Source of the DNA: Clostridia bacterium
Lineage (GTDB): Bacteria; Bacillota; Clostridia; Lutisporales; Lutisporaceae
Assembly: GCA_029256325.1 (NCBI GenBank)
Contig: JAQSYD010000023.1
Coordinates: 1 to 43,247 of the forward strand
Direction of reading: 5' to 3'
DNA: 43,247 nt
A program made the position numbers and the translations under genes. A model generated the notes under the pieces. That model ran no database searches. It was not told where the DNA came from and saw nothing but the letters and a program-made list of their open reading frames with translations. Positions 8,244-15,806 of this stretch are shown one piece after another; positions within the stretch are counted from its first letter, which is position 1, and the number at the start of each line of letters is the position of its first letter.

Positions 8244-9170
8244 ATGAACAATAATTACGATAAGAGTCTGTACTTAGTTATTGCAGTGATCATTACTTTG
8301 GGCATTCTCGTATCAGCAGTCGGTCTGTTTTCTACGACAGGTGGACAACCCTATGAGATTGTGAATCAATTTGGTGACACAGTAAAGATATATGGCGATG
8401 GGTTGTATGCTTACGATTCACATTTTTATGCACCTATATTTAAAGGAGCAGATTTTACGATTTTATTTGTTGCCGTTCCGTGTTTAATTGCTGCATTAAT
8501 GCATGACGTAAAAAAGAAGACATTAAAAAGCCGCTTATTTTTATTATCCATTATTTCTATCTTTACATATCATGCCGCAAGCATAGCATTTTGCGTGGTC
8601 TATAATACCCTACATTTGGCATACATAATATTCTTTTCAGCCAGTTTATTTGGATTTATTATTGCATTGGGAAGTATAGATAAAAACCAGTTGATAAAAT
8701 GTAGAAAAATTCCATTTTCATATAAGGGAGTATATATTTTCTTAGCTTTTACAGGAGTCGCATTGATTGCAGCTTGGCTTCCAGATATTATTGCCTCTAT
8801 ATCTACGGGCCGCCCACCAGTCTCATTGGAGATTTATACGACTTCAGTAACTAATGTTTTGGATATAGGGATAATTGGTCCGGTTTCTCTGCTAACTATA
8901 TACCTGATGAAAAAGGAAAATGGAATGGGATTTGCCTTAGCACCAATGCTGTTAACATTGTGTGTCTACACGGGAATCATGATTGTAAGTCAAACGGTAT
9001 TTCAGATATCAGCCGGTATTGAGCTCCCTCTTCCGGTTTTGATAACAAAAGCAGCCAGCTTTGTTATTCTTGCGATTTTTGCAGTTTATTTTGATATTAA
9101 ATTTTTTAAGAGTATAGAAAACGAACAAGAAAGGTACAAGAAGGATAGGGATGTAAACGTCAAGCTTTAG
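8244..9170 (+). CDS. Unknown multi-pass membrane protein
   Basis: A 308-residue integral membrane protein that I do not recognise. ATG 8244 follows a strong AAAGGAGGT by 7-8 nt; the frame is open to 8184 without a ribosome site. It begins with one TM helix (LVIAVIITLGILVSAVGLF). An extracytoplasmic loop of about 45 residues follows, rich in Tyr and Asp (YEIVNQFGDTVKIYGDGLYAYDSHFY). About seven further TM helices come next (for example ILFVAVPCLIAALM, YIIFFSASLFGFIIALG, VLITKAASFVILAIFAVYF), and the C-terminal tail is highly charged. No catalytic motif is visible. It stands alone between its own promoter and a hairpin shared with the convergent symporter gene. Confidence 0.75.
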   Translation: MNNNYDKSLYLVIAVIITLGILVSAVGLFSTTGGQPYEIVNQFGDTVKIYGDGLYAYDSHFYAPIFKGADFTILFVAVPCLIAALMHDVKKKTLKSRLFLLSIISIFTYHAASIAFCVVYNTLHLAYIIFFSASLFGFIIALGSIDKNQLIKCRKIPFSYKGVYIFLAFTGVALIAAWLPDIIASISTGRPPVSLEIYTTSVTNVLDIGIIGPVSLLTIYLMKKENGMGFALAPMLLTLCVYTGIMIVSQTVFQISAGIELPLPVLITKAASFVILAIFAVYFDIKFFKSIENEQERYKKDRDVNVKL

Positions 9171-9233
9171 AACATATTTATTCAGCATAACATGATATAG
9201 GGATAGGTTTATTATCCCATTATTCTAATAAAT

Positions 9234-9289
9234 AAGCCCCTTGTGCTTGTGTAGTATAAAGATATGAACTACACAAGCGTGAGGGGCTT
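9234..9289. terminator. Long hairpin between convergent genes
   Basis: The arms 9234-9255 and 9268-9289 pair over 22 bp, with only three G-T pairs and no mismatch, around a 12-nt A/T loop. On the minus strand the stem is followed by a T-rich tract (TTATTTATTAG). On the plus strand the tail is weaker. It probably terminates transcription from both sides, and mainly that of the symporter gene. Confidence 0.75.
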
Positions 9290-9333
9290 CCTTGTGTTAA
9301 AAGGATTTAGCTGACTGTATTATGTACTAAAAA

Positions 9334-10602
9334 TTAAGCAATACCTCGCTCTTGCGGTAATAGCTTAGGTTTTTTTCCATTGCCTTCAACAAACCTTGTA
9401 ACCAGCATGGAACATACAGTATTGCCTGTTGAGTTTAAGAGCGTTGCAGGTGCATCTATAATTGTGCTTATTACAGCTATGATAGGAAGAACTTCTACCG
9501 GAAAGCCATAAATGCTAATGATAAGCATTTCACCAATCATTCCGCCTCCCGGTATAGCACCCATTACTGCGCCAACCAAAAAGGCTGTGAAAATGATAGA
9601 CAATATAGATGTAATATCGGTCATGTTATATCCAAATAGCCCAAATAAGAAAACGATTTTGATAACGCCTCCTATTACTGAACCATCCTTATGGGTATTT
9701 GCGCCAAGGGGAATGACTGTTTCTGCAATATCCTTAGGCACACCCATTTTCTTGACATATTCTAAATTGACAGGAATACAAGCAGCACTTGAGCAGGTTG
9801 CTAAGGCTGTTATGGACGGTGTTGCAGCATTTTTCCAGAAGGATCGGATACCTTCTTTTCCTCTGGCTATAAATGCATACAGTGTAAATAGTCCAAAGTA
9901 GACTATAACTGATAATATCAAATATAATACAAAGGATTTAAGATAACCCTGCAGTATTTGAGGTCCCAGTTGACCTACAATGGATGCAAAATAACATCCA
10001 AGACCTATGGGTGCATAATACATGATCATATCAACAAGCTTCATCATGACATGAGTACCGGCATCCAAAAACTTCGCCAGGGGCTGTGCCTTTTCCTTAA
10101 GCATAGCGATTGCTGCACCAAAGCCTATAGAAAAGACAATGAGCTGAAGCATGTTTTTTCTGGAAAATAAGTTCATAAAGTCCGATACCGTAAAGGTATT
10201 AACAAGCTGCTTTAAAAAGCTGACTTGCTCTGTGTTCTGTGTATTTTCTGGAACATTTGTCATTAAGCTTTGGATTGCAGATGTGTCAATCCCATCTGTT
10301 GGATTCATGATTAAAGCTCCAACAAGGGCTATTACAGCGGTCAGTAACGCAGTACTGGTAAAGACGATAAAAACTGCAAACATGATCTTCCCCAGTCTCT
10401 TCATGCTCACCATATTGCCAATAGCTGAAGTAACACTGAAAAATACCAATGGAACAATGATCATAAACATCAAATTCAAAAATAAATCACCCAATGGTTC
10501 CACTACCGCTGCTTTAGGCCCGACAATAGCGCCAATGAAACCGCCTATCATTACTGCCGCAAGCAGAATGACAGAAGATCTATAAGCTTTTAATAATTTC
10601 AT
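9334..10602 (-). CDS. DAACS family sodium:amino acid/dicarboxylate symporter
   Basis: A secondary transporter of the glutamate/aspartate (GltP, SstT) family, 422 aa, inner membrane. Family landmarks are present: hairpin 1 serines CSSAACIP (271-274), the TM7 motif NTHKDGS at 302-308 (usually NMDGT), and hairpin 2 PGGGMIGE (351-358). TM8 reads DAPATLLNSTGN (383-394) where acidic amino acid carriers have DxxRTxxNxxGD. The arginine that holds the substrate side-chain carboxylate is therefore Ala386, and the last Asp, a sodium ligand, is Asn394. This points to a neutral substrate such as Ser, Thr or Ala and altered cation coupling; that is inference. GGAGGG lies 6 nt before the ATG. It is divergent from an AraC-type gene that may control it. 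Confidence 0.9.
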   Translation of the reverse strand: MKLLKAYRSSVILLAAVMIGGFIGAIVGPKAAVVEPLGDLFLNLMFMIIVPLVFFSVTSAIGNMVSMKRLGKIMFAVFIVFTSTALLTAVIALVGALIMNPTDGIDTSAIQSLMTNVPENTQNTEQVSFLKQLVNTFTVSDFMNLFSRKNMLQLIVFSIGFGAAIAMLKEKAQPLAKFLDAGTHVMMKLVDMIMYYAPIGLGCYFASIVGQLGPQILQGYLKSFVLYLILSVIVYFGLFTLYAFIARGKEGIRSFWKNAATPSITALATCSSAACIPVNLEYVKKMGVPKDIAETVIPLGANTHKDGSVIGGVIKIVFLFGLFGYNMTDITSILSIIFTAFLVGAVMGAIPGGGMIGEMLIISIYGFPVEVLPIIAVISTIIDAPATLLNSTGNTVCSMLVTRFVEGNGKKPKLLPQERGIA

Positions 10603-10692
10603 ATATAACCCTCCAACACTTTTATTCTTTCATATTATAGCCTAATTAAATGCAAAATTTATTGCCAATAATGGCTAATACATTGCAAAAAG

Positions 10693-10701
10693 TGCTATAA
10701 T
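10693..10701 (+). promoter_or_regulatory. Extended -10 promoter of the AraC-type gene
   Basis: TGCTATAAT (10693-10701) is a TGn-extended -10 box 42 bp before the TTG start. No good -35 is present, which suits an extended -10 or an activator-dependent promoter. On the opposite strand a TATAAT (10639-10634) may serve the symporter. Between them lies the short palindrome GCCA-ATAA-TGGC at 10664-10675, a possible regulator site. Confidence 0.5.
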
Positions 10702-10743
10702 GAATGAAGGGAATATCTATGAGCAGAGGGGAGACATCATATC

Positions 10744-11655
10744 TTGGAAGAAAGCGCTTTATTAAAGATAAAAAGAGGTTATCTAAATGAGGATTTTAGG
10801 TTTTTTCATTTAAAAGACAAGAAATCCGAAGAGCATACCTTTCACTACCATGACTTCAATAAAATAGTGATTTTTATTTCAGGTAATGCAACCTACGTAA
10901 TTGAAGGAAAGTATTATAAGCTTAGACCTTGGGATATTCTCTTTGTAGGCAGTAATGAGGTTCATAAACCAATTATAGATCCTAATGAGTATTATGAAAG
11001 GATTATAATTTGGGTAAACTCAAATTTCCTGTCAAATCACAGTACGGAGGATAGTGATTTATTTACTTGTTTTGAATTGGCAATAAAAGAAAAAATTAAT
11101 TTATTTCGTTTAAGCACTGATCATTTGAATGTGATAAGAGATACGCTCTTTTCCTTAGAAAAAGCAATAAGAGACAGGGATTTTGGAGGTAAAATACTGC
11201 AAAGCGCTATTTTTATTCAGCTTATTGTTTATCTGAACAGATTAATATTCAGAACTAAAATAAAAAAGCATGAAAAAGATATTCAATATGATGAAAGAAT
11301 AGTAAACATATTGACCTATGTAAATGAAAACATAGACAGTGATCTATCTATAGATAAAATTGCATCAAGGTTTTATATGAACAGATACTACCTAATGCAT
11401 CATTTTAAGGACCAAACAGGCTATACCCTGCATAATTATATACTTCAGAAAAGGCTCGCCAAAGCAGCAGCACTTATCAAAAAAGGTCTTCAAACTACAT
11501 ATGTTTCAGACCAGTGCGGTTTTAAGGATTATTCAAGCTTTGTAAGGGCCTTCAAAAAGTCCTTTGGTTTACCGCCAAAGCAGTATTATAAGGCTATTGA
11601 GGAACTACAGCATTCTTATGACGAAGATAGTATTGAGGACAGAGAGAATGAATAA
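10744..11655 (+). CDS. AraC family transcriptional regulator
   Basis: A 303-residue regulator. The N-terminal cupin ligand domain (about 15-100) carries HTFHYHDFNKIVIFISG and ends at DILFVGSNEVHKP. The C-terminal double helix-turn-helix (about 190-287) has IDKIASRFYMNRYYLMHHFKDQTG and VSDQCGFKDYSSFVRAFKKSFGLPPKQYY. The start is TTG 10744, 9 nt after AGGGGAG. It is divergent from the symporter gene, with 141 bp between them, so control of that transporter by a small ligand, perhaps its substrate, is a reasonable guess. It ends 3 bp from the stop of the convergent hydrolase gene, with no room for a terminator between them. Confidence 0.85.
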   Translation: MEESALLKIKRGYLNEDFRFFHLKDKKSEEHTFHYHDFNKIVIFISGNATYVIEGKYYKLRPWDILFVGSNEVHKPIIDPNEYYERIIIWVNSNFLSNHSTEDSDLFTCFELAIKEKINLFRLSTDHLNVIRDTLFSLEKAIRDRDFGGKILQSAIFIQLIVYLNRLIFRTKIKKHEKDIQYDERIVNILTYVNENIDSDLSIDKIASRFYMNRYYLMHHFKDQTGYTLHNYILQKRLAKAAALIKKGLQTTYVSDQCGFKDYSSFVRAFKKSFGLPPKQYYKAIEELQHSYDEDSIEDRENE

Positions 11656-11658
11656 TTT

Positions 11659-12630
11659 CTAAACAAATATTGATTCCAAGTGAGAGATAAATTTTGTCTG
11701 CTCCTCAAGATTGCACATATGCGCAGAATTTTCAAACCATATGATTTCTTTATGATCTGCTTTCAACTTTGAAAAGTATGCTTCAGCTAATGAACTTGGC
11801 GCAGAATAGTCATGTTTTCCTAAGAAGAAATATACAGGCATGCTTAAGCTATTGACTTCATCTAACAAGTTCATTGTCATCACCTCAGGCCATAAATATT
11901 TCAAGCTGAGAGAGAATCCTGCCATAAATCTGTAGATATCAACCAGATTATACTCTTTACTTTTGAGCATTCTTTTTAGGTATAGACTTGATAGGCTTCC
12001 ATTTTTAACGGCACCTCCAAACTTACTGGTCAAGGCTGATCTTACCTGAAGACCCTTCATCCAGTCGTCATAAGGAGGCTCATTGATTTTTCTTAATTGG
12101 CTCAAAGCTTTTCTGTCATTACTTGACTTCGCTTTTGTAAGACAATATTCATAACAAAGCTTTTCTGTTTCCTGTCCCCCTACAACTTGAGAAACACCTG
12201 CATATTTTTCAATATACTGCGGATACTTTTGTGCTGTCAGAATCCCAAGTAAGCTTCCCCACGAGTGCCCGATTAAGTATACCTTCTTCTTCTCAAATCT
12301 GCTTAATAGATACTGAATTAATTCTTTTGTGTACTCAATCATCTTTTCGATTGTCATGGCTTCCTTAGGAATGGAGTTACTGTAAGAAAGACCGGCACCT
12401 AATTGATCCCAGTTCACAACAATAAAATTCTTTTCCAACTGCTTTTGAGTAGCTGTTGCAATTCCGATATTGGCTGTTCCGGGACCTCCATGTAAAAACA
12501 ATATAATTGGATTATTTACACACTCCCCCCTAATTAACAGCCACTGTTCATAGCCTCCTAAATTGACCTTGACCAGCTCTGCAACACCATTTGCTGTTTC
12601 AATCTTTTGAGTTTTTCTTAAAAACATCAT
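11659..12630 (-). CDS. Alpha/beta hydrolase, proline iminopeptidase-like
   Basis: A cytosolic serine hydrolase of 323 aa. The oxyanion motif HGGPG (47-51) is characteristic of the proline iminopeptidase (S33) branch. The nucleophile is Ser123 in GHSWGS, the acid Asp274 in GKHDYSAP, and the base His304 in NSAHM. A helical cap lies between about 155 and 250. Whether it is a peptidase or an esterase cannot be read from the sequence. Two ATGs in tandem start it, with AAAGGT upstream. It has its own promoter with an operator-like palindrome, so it is probably an induced, single-gene unit, though no TetR gene is adjacent. Confidence 0.85.
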   Translation of the reverse strand: MMFLRKTQKIETANGVAELVKVNLGGYEQWLLIRGECVNNPIILFLHGGPGTANIGIATATQKQLEKNFIVVNWDQLGAGLSYSNSIPKEAMTIEKMIEYTKELIQYLLSRFEKKKVYLIGHSWGSLLGILTAQKYPQYIEKYAGVSQVVGGQETEKLCYEYCLTKAKSSNDRKALSQLRKINEPPYDDWMKGLQVRSALTSKFGGAVKNGSLSSLYLKRMLKSKEYNLVDIYRFMAGFSLSLKYLWPEVMTMNLLDEVNSLSMPVYFFLGKHDYSAPSSLAEAYFSKLKADHKEIIWFENSAHMCNLEEQTKFISHLESIFV

Positions 12631-12717
12631 AATCCGACCTTTCTATATACGCATGGTTATGTTTCTTTGACATTTTTTATGGGAATACAATCATCATTTC
12701 TGAAGCTGAACAATGAT

Positions 12718-12732
12718 TTGAACGACGTTCAA
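12718..12732. promoter_or_regulatory. Operator-like palindrome TTGAACG-A-CGTTCAA
   Basis: A perfect 7-bp inverted repeat around one central base. It sits exactly at the expected start of transcription of the hydrolase promoter at 12737-12765 (minus strand). Size and position are those of a TetR-type repressor operator. Confidence 0.6.
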
Positions 12733-12736
12733 GATT

Positions 12737-12765
12737 ATAATATCTTTTTTCCCATTACTTGTCAA
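12737..12765 (-). promoter_or_regulatory. Sigma-A promoter of the hydrolase gene
   Basis: On the minus strand, TTGACA (12765-12760), 17-bp spacer, TATTAT (12742-12737). The expected start falls inside the palindrome at 12718-12732, so a bound repressor would block it. Confidence 0.7.
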
Positions 12766-12809
12766 TACATATGTAAAGAAATTGCTATGGTGCCGGGAAC
12801 CATTGCTAG

Positions 12810-12850
12810 TAACCTGATAATTTGGTGCCAGGCACCAAATTATCAGGTTA
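12810..12850. repeat. 41-bp near-perfect palindrome (REP-like)
   Basis: Arms 12810-12829 and 12831-12850 are perfect 20-nt reverse complements around a single A; the core reads TTTGGTGCCAGGCACCAAA. A degenerate partial copy (TGGTGCCGGGAACCA) lies 20 bp to the left at 12788-12802. No T-run follows, so it is not an ordinary terminator. It resembles dispersed REP-type palindromes built on a GGTGCC/GGCACC core; that link is from memory and needs a genome-wide count. Confidence 0.75.
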
Positions 12851-12862
12851 TTGCACAACATG

Positions 12863-12923
12863 TTGTAATAGGCAAGTTCCTTTGGTAATATTAGGATAAT
12901 GATATAATCAAGGGGCTCTTTTT
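12863..12923 (+). repeat. Terminator-like repeat, left copy
   Basis: Shares TTGTAATAG, then 12 nt, then GGTAATATTAGGATAATG with a second copy at 14182-14244. Both fold into a hairpin followed by T; here the stem is imperfect (12875-12891 with 12902-12917) and the tail is CTTTTTA. The two copies flank the glycosylase gene. TATAAT at 12903-12908 inside this copy could also be its -10 box. The spacer 12631-12956 otherwise holds the promoter, palindrome and operator listed above. Confidence 0.6.
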
Positions 12924-12956
12924 ATGGGAAGAGCATGACATGAAGGAGGACATAAG

Positions 12957-14156
12957 ATGAAGCAAATGAAGATATCAAAAGCTGAAGCACGGCGCTTTCT
13001 GATTCATTATCATGGATTAGACAGTTTAAATGTCTTTTCAGGAGAAGAAGGGATATTAGAATATATAAAAAGGGTCGGATGCATCCAGTATGATCCACTG
13101 AATGTTGTTGGACGGAATGCAGATTTGGTATTGCAGTCAAGGATTAAAGGGTATAATCCTGCCACGCTAGAAAAGCTGCTTTATACCGATCGCTTTTTAA
13201 TGGACGGTTGGGACAAAATGATGGCCATCTATTTGACAGAGGACTGGCCGTTCTTTCAACGTATAAGAAAACAGAAGGGCATAGAGGTAAAAGCAACCTT
13301 AAGAAATCGGAAGTCGCTTGGAGCCATTGAAATGACACAAGAAATGCGGGAAATTATATCAAACGGGGGACCTCTTCAAGCTACTCAAGTAAAGCTGGGA
13401 GAAAGCGGGGAAGGGCGTTGGGGACATAGAAGACTGTCCAGTGCGGCTTTGGATTACATGTTTAATATTGGGGAACTTGGGGTGTATACCAAGAAAAACA
13501 ATCATAAGGTGTATGATTTAATCGAAAACCTGCTGCCCAATGAATTGCTGGAAGCCGCTGATCCCTTTGAATGCGATCATGATTTTTATAAATGGTATTT
13601 TAAGAGACGCATAGGAAGCATTGGGATGCTATGGGGACGCAACGGTGGGGGCTGGCTCGGCCATTTTCTTTCTGAAAAGCCGCTTAGAAATTCTATCCTT
13701 ACTGAGCTGATGGAAGAAAAAAGTCTTCAAACGATATCAGTTGAAGGAATTGATGATGTATTTTATATCAGGCAGGAGGATATTTACATTTTTGATTCAG
13801 TTGATGAGGAAGCAGAAAAGGTAGTACGTTTTCTTGCTCCATTAGATAATTTATTGTGGGATAGGGGTATGACCGAAAAGGTTTTTGATTTTGAATATAG
13901 CTGGGAAGTATACGTACCGGCTGAAAAACGAAAATATGGGTATTATGTGCTTCCCGTACTATATGGCAATGAAATTGTGGCGAGGTTTGAGCCGGAAAAA
14001 CAGAGGAAAAACGATCCACTGAAAATTATAAACTGGTGGTGGGAAGAAGGAATAACGGTAACCGAAGAAATGAAATATGCCGTACAGAAGGCACTGTTAG
14101 ATTTTTGTGAATATCTGCAGGCAGATGGGATTCATAGAGATAGTGCTAAGATTTGA
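12957..14156 (+). CDS. YcaQ/AlkX-like winged-helix DNA glycosylase
   Basis: A 399-residue protein of the HTH_42 (YcaQ/AlkZ) family. These are DNA glycosylases made of tandem winged helices that unhook bulky N7-alkyl adducts and interstrand crosslinks. The catalytic Q-phi-D signature of the AlkX (YcaQ) branch is seen as Q44-Y45-D46 in GCIQYDPLN, at nearly the same position as in the E. coli protein. AlkZ-type self-resistance enzymes carry QxQ there instead. Also typical are RFLMDGWDKMMAIY, the HRR/GxWGH region (GRWGHRRLSSAALDYMF) and FLAPLDNLLWDR late in the protein. ATG 12957 follows AAGGAGG by 8 nt. It is a single gene between two related hairpin repeats. No biosynthetic cluster is next to it, so general repair is the likelier role. 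Confidence 0.85.
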   Translation: MKQMKISKAEARRFLIHYHGLDSLNVFSGEEGILEYIKRVGCIQYDPLNVVGRNADLVLQSRIKGYNPATLEKLLYTDRFLMDGWDKMMAIYLTEDWPFFQRIRKQKGIEVKATLRNRKSLGAIEMTQEMREIISNGGPLQATQVKLGESGEGRWGHRRLSSAALDYMFNIGELGVYTKKNNHKVYDLIENLLPNELLEAADPFECDHDFYKWYFKRRIGSIGMLWGRNGGGWLGHFLSEKPLRNSILTELMEEKSLQTISVEGIDDVFYIRQEDIYIFDSVDEEAEKVVRFLAPLDNLLWDRGMTEKVFDFEYSWEVYVPAEKRKYGYYVLPVLYGNEIVARFEPEKQRKNDPLKIINWWWEEGITVTEEMKYAVQKALLDFCEYLQADGIHRDSAKI

Positions 14157-14181
14157 AGTTATTAGGTGGTTGAACCATATA

Positions 14182-14244
14182 TTGTAATAGAAGTACCCCT
14201 CCGGTAATATTAGGATTATGTTATTACTGGAGGGGTTATTTTTA
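14182..14244 (+). terminator. Terminator of the glycosylase gene (right repeat copy)
   Basis: A 14-bp stem with one G-T pair, CCCCTCCGGTAATA (14196-14209) and TATTACTGGAGGGG (14222-14235), a 12-nt loop, then TTATTTTTA. The sequence is related to the repeat at 12863-12923. Confidence 0.88.
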
Positions 14245-14298
14245 AAATATAGAATTTTACTGAAGTCAATTATTTTTATTTTATATTCAACAGCGTAT

Positions 14299-14326
14299 TT
14301 GAAAAAAAGGATGGATGTACTATAAT
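14299..14326 (+). promoter_or_regulatory. Promoter of the metallophosphoesterase gene
   Basis: TTGAAA (14299-14304), 16-bp spacer, TATAAT (14321-14326). The ribosome site AGGAGG begins about 10 bp later, so the mRNA leader would be very short. Confidence 0.65.
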
Positions 14327-14347
14327 GATTACACAGGAGGGTTATCC

Positions 14348-15682
14348 ATGATTGTTGGTAGAAAAGCATATTTCCTTTTTATTATTATATTTATCTTAGC
14401 GGCGTTGGTAGGATGCAGTCCTCAAGGTACTGAGAAAATTGAGTCCGGTAAGGATATTACCATGTTTGTAGCTACAGACATACATTATCTGGATAAAAAA
14501 TTAAGCGACTATGGGGAAGCATTTGAAGTCTATGCTGCATCAGGGGATGGGAAGCAAATAAATTATGTAGAAGAAATTGTGGATGCATTTTCAAGAGACA
14601 TCAAGAAGGCGAAGCCTGATATTCTTATTATTAGCGGTGACTTAACGAATAATGGGGAAAAGGAAAACCATCTAATGCTGGCTAAGAAGTTAACCAATAT
14701 AGAGAAAACAGGTACCCGTGTTTTTGTTATACCGGGCAATCATGATATACAGAATCCATGGGCTAGAGGGTTTAAAGGCAGCAATCAATATAAAGTAGGA
14801 ACTGTTGATAAAGACGATTTTTATAAAATTTATAATAAATTTGGCTATGATGAAGCTATTTCAATGGATGAATCTACATTAAGCTATCTTGCAGCACCCT
14901 CTGAGGATGTATGGCTGCTCATGCTGGATACGAATCAATATGAATATAATGAATTCATCGGTATGCCTGCTACCAATGGAATAATCCGTTCAGAAACTCT
15001 TGAATGGATCAGACAATGCAGTGAATTGGCAAAGGCAAACAATGCCCAAATCATTACTGTGATGCATCACAACCTCATGGATCACAGTGATTTATTAAGC
15101 GAGGGATATACCCTTGATAATAGTAAAGAAGCTATTGAGACATTGAAGAGCAGTGGGATGAACCTGGTGCTAAGCGGTCATATTCATATTCAAGATATAC
15201 AAATCAACAATGAAGGCGTAAGCCCTATATATGATATTTCTACAAGCGCACTCAGTATATATCCACAACAATATGGGGTGCTTAAATTCCTGCCAGCTGA
15301 AGGTATAAAGTACAGTACCTCCTTGGTGGATGTGGAAGGCTGGGCAAAAGAAAAAGAAATAGGGGATAAAAATATGTTGAACTTTAAAGCATATTCTAAG
15401 AACCATTTTGCCAAGGCATCTTATAATAAGGCATATGATGAATTAAAAAAGATGGATGGGTATTCAGAGGGAGAAAGAAAGCTAATGGCAGAAACAATGA
15501 GTATTTTGAATACCAACTATTTTGCAGGGACTGTAGCTTCTGTAAGGAATGATGTGATTCATTCTCCAGGCTATAAACTGTGGTCTGATGCGAAGCCTCC
15601 CTTTTTCAAAAGCTATGTGCTAAGTATGGTTGCTGATAGTTATAGAAATAAGACGGAACTAATAATTCCAAAGCAGAATTGA
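14348..15682 (+). CDS. Metallophosphoesterase lipoprotein
   Basis: A calcineurin-like phosphoesterase exported and lipid-anchored to the outer face of the membrane, 444 aa from ATG 14348 (AGGAGGG, 7 nt). The signal peptide ends in the lipobox LVGC with Cys23. The metal ligand motifs are all present in order: D44-x-H46, GDLTNNGE (D98), GNHD (N131, H132), MHHN near 245 and GHIH near 283. The C-terminal 130 residues form an additional domain with no motif that I recognise. The substrate is unknown; relatives act on nucleotides, phosphodiesters or wall polymers. No neighbouring gene points to a pathway. Confidence 0.88.
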   Translation: MIVGRKAYFLFIIIFILAALVGCSPQGTEKIESGKDITMFVATDIHYLDKKLSDYGEAFEVYAASGDGKQINYVEEIVDAFSRDIKKAKPDILIISGDLTNNGEKENHLMLAKKLTNIEKTGTRVFVIPGNHDIQNPWARGFKGSNQYKVGTVDKDDFYKIYNKFGYDEAISMDESTLSYLAAPSEDVWLLMLDTNQYEYNEFIGMPATNGIIRSETLEWIRQCSELAKANNAQIITVMHHNLMDHSDLLSEGYTLDNSKEAIETLKSSGMNLVLSGHIHIQDIQINNEGVSPIYDISTSALSIYPQQYGVLKFLPAEGIKYSTSLVDVEGWAKEKEIGDKNMLNFKAYSKNHFAKASYNKAYDELKKMDGYSEGERKLMAETMSILNTNYFAGTVASVRNDVIHSPGYKLWSDAKPPFFKSYVLSMVADSYRNKTELIIPKQN

Positions 15683-15738
15683 AAAAGAATAAGGAATAAG
15701 TGATTAAGCTACTTTAGCGGTTAGACAGAATATACTAA

Positions 15739-15763
15739 AAGTACACAATACAATAGTGTACTT
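15739..15763. promoter_or_regulatory. Inverted repeat AAGTACAC-N9-GTGTACTT
   Basis: A perfect 8-bp inverted repeat with a 9-nt spacer, 44 bp before the yccF start. TATATAA overlaps its right edge and could be a -10 box. Symmetry and size suit a dimeric repressor site, possibly for a GntR-type protein, but no regulator gene is adjacent. Confidence 0.5.
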
Positions 15764-15806
15764 ATATAAGGGGTTCTCCTGAATCGAATATGAAAGAAGG
15801 GTTATT

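Noticed and set aside
9512-10585. Plus-strand ORFs opposite the symporter gene
   Set aside because: Antisense shadows of a well-supported reverse gene; no ribosome sites, low-complexity composition.
12810-12850. Rho-independent terminator
   Set aside because: The stem is strong but no T-run follows on either strand, and no gene ends next to it on the plus strand.
14196-14244. Riboswitch before the metallophosphoesterase gene
   Set aside because: The hairpin belongs to the end of the glycosylase gene, and the phosphoesterase has its own promoter after it with almost no leader.
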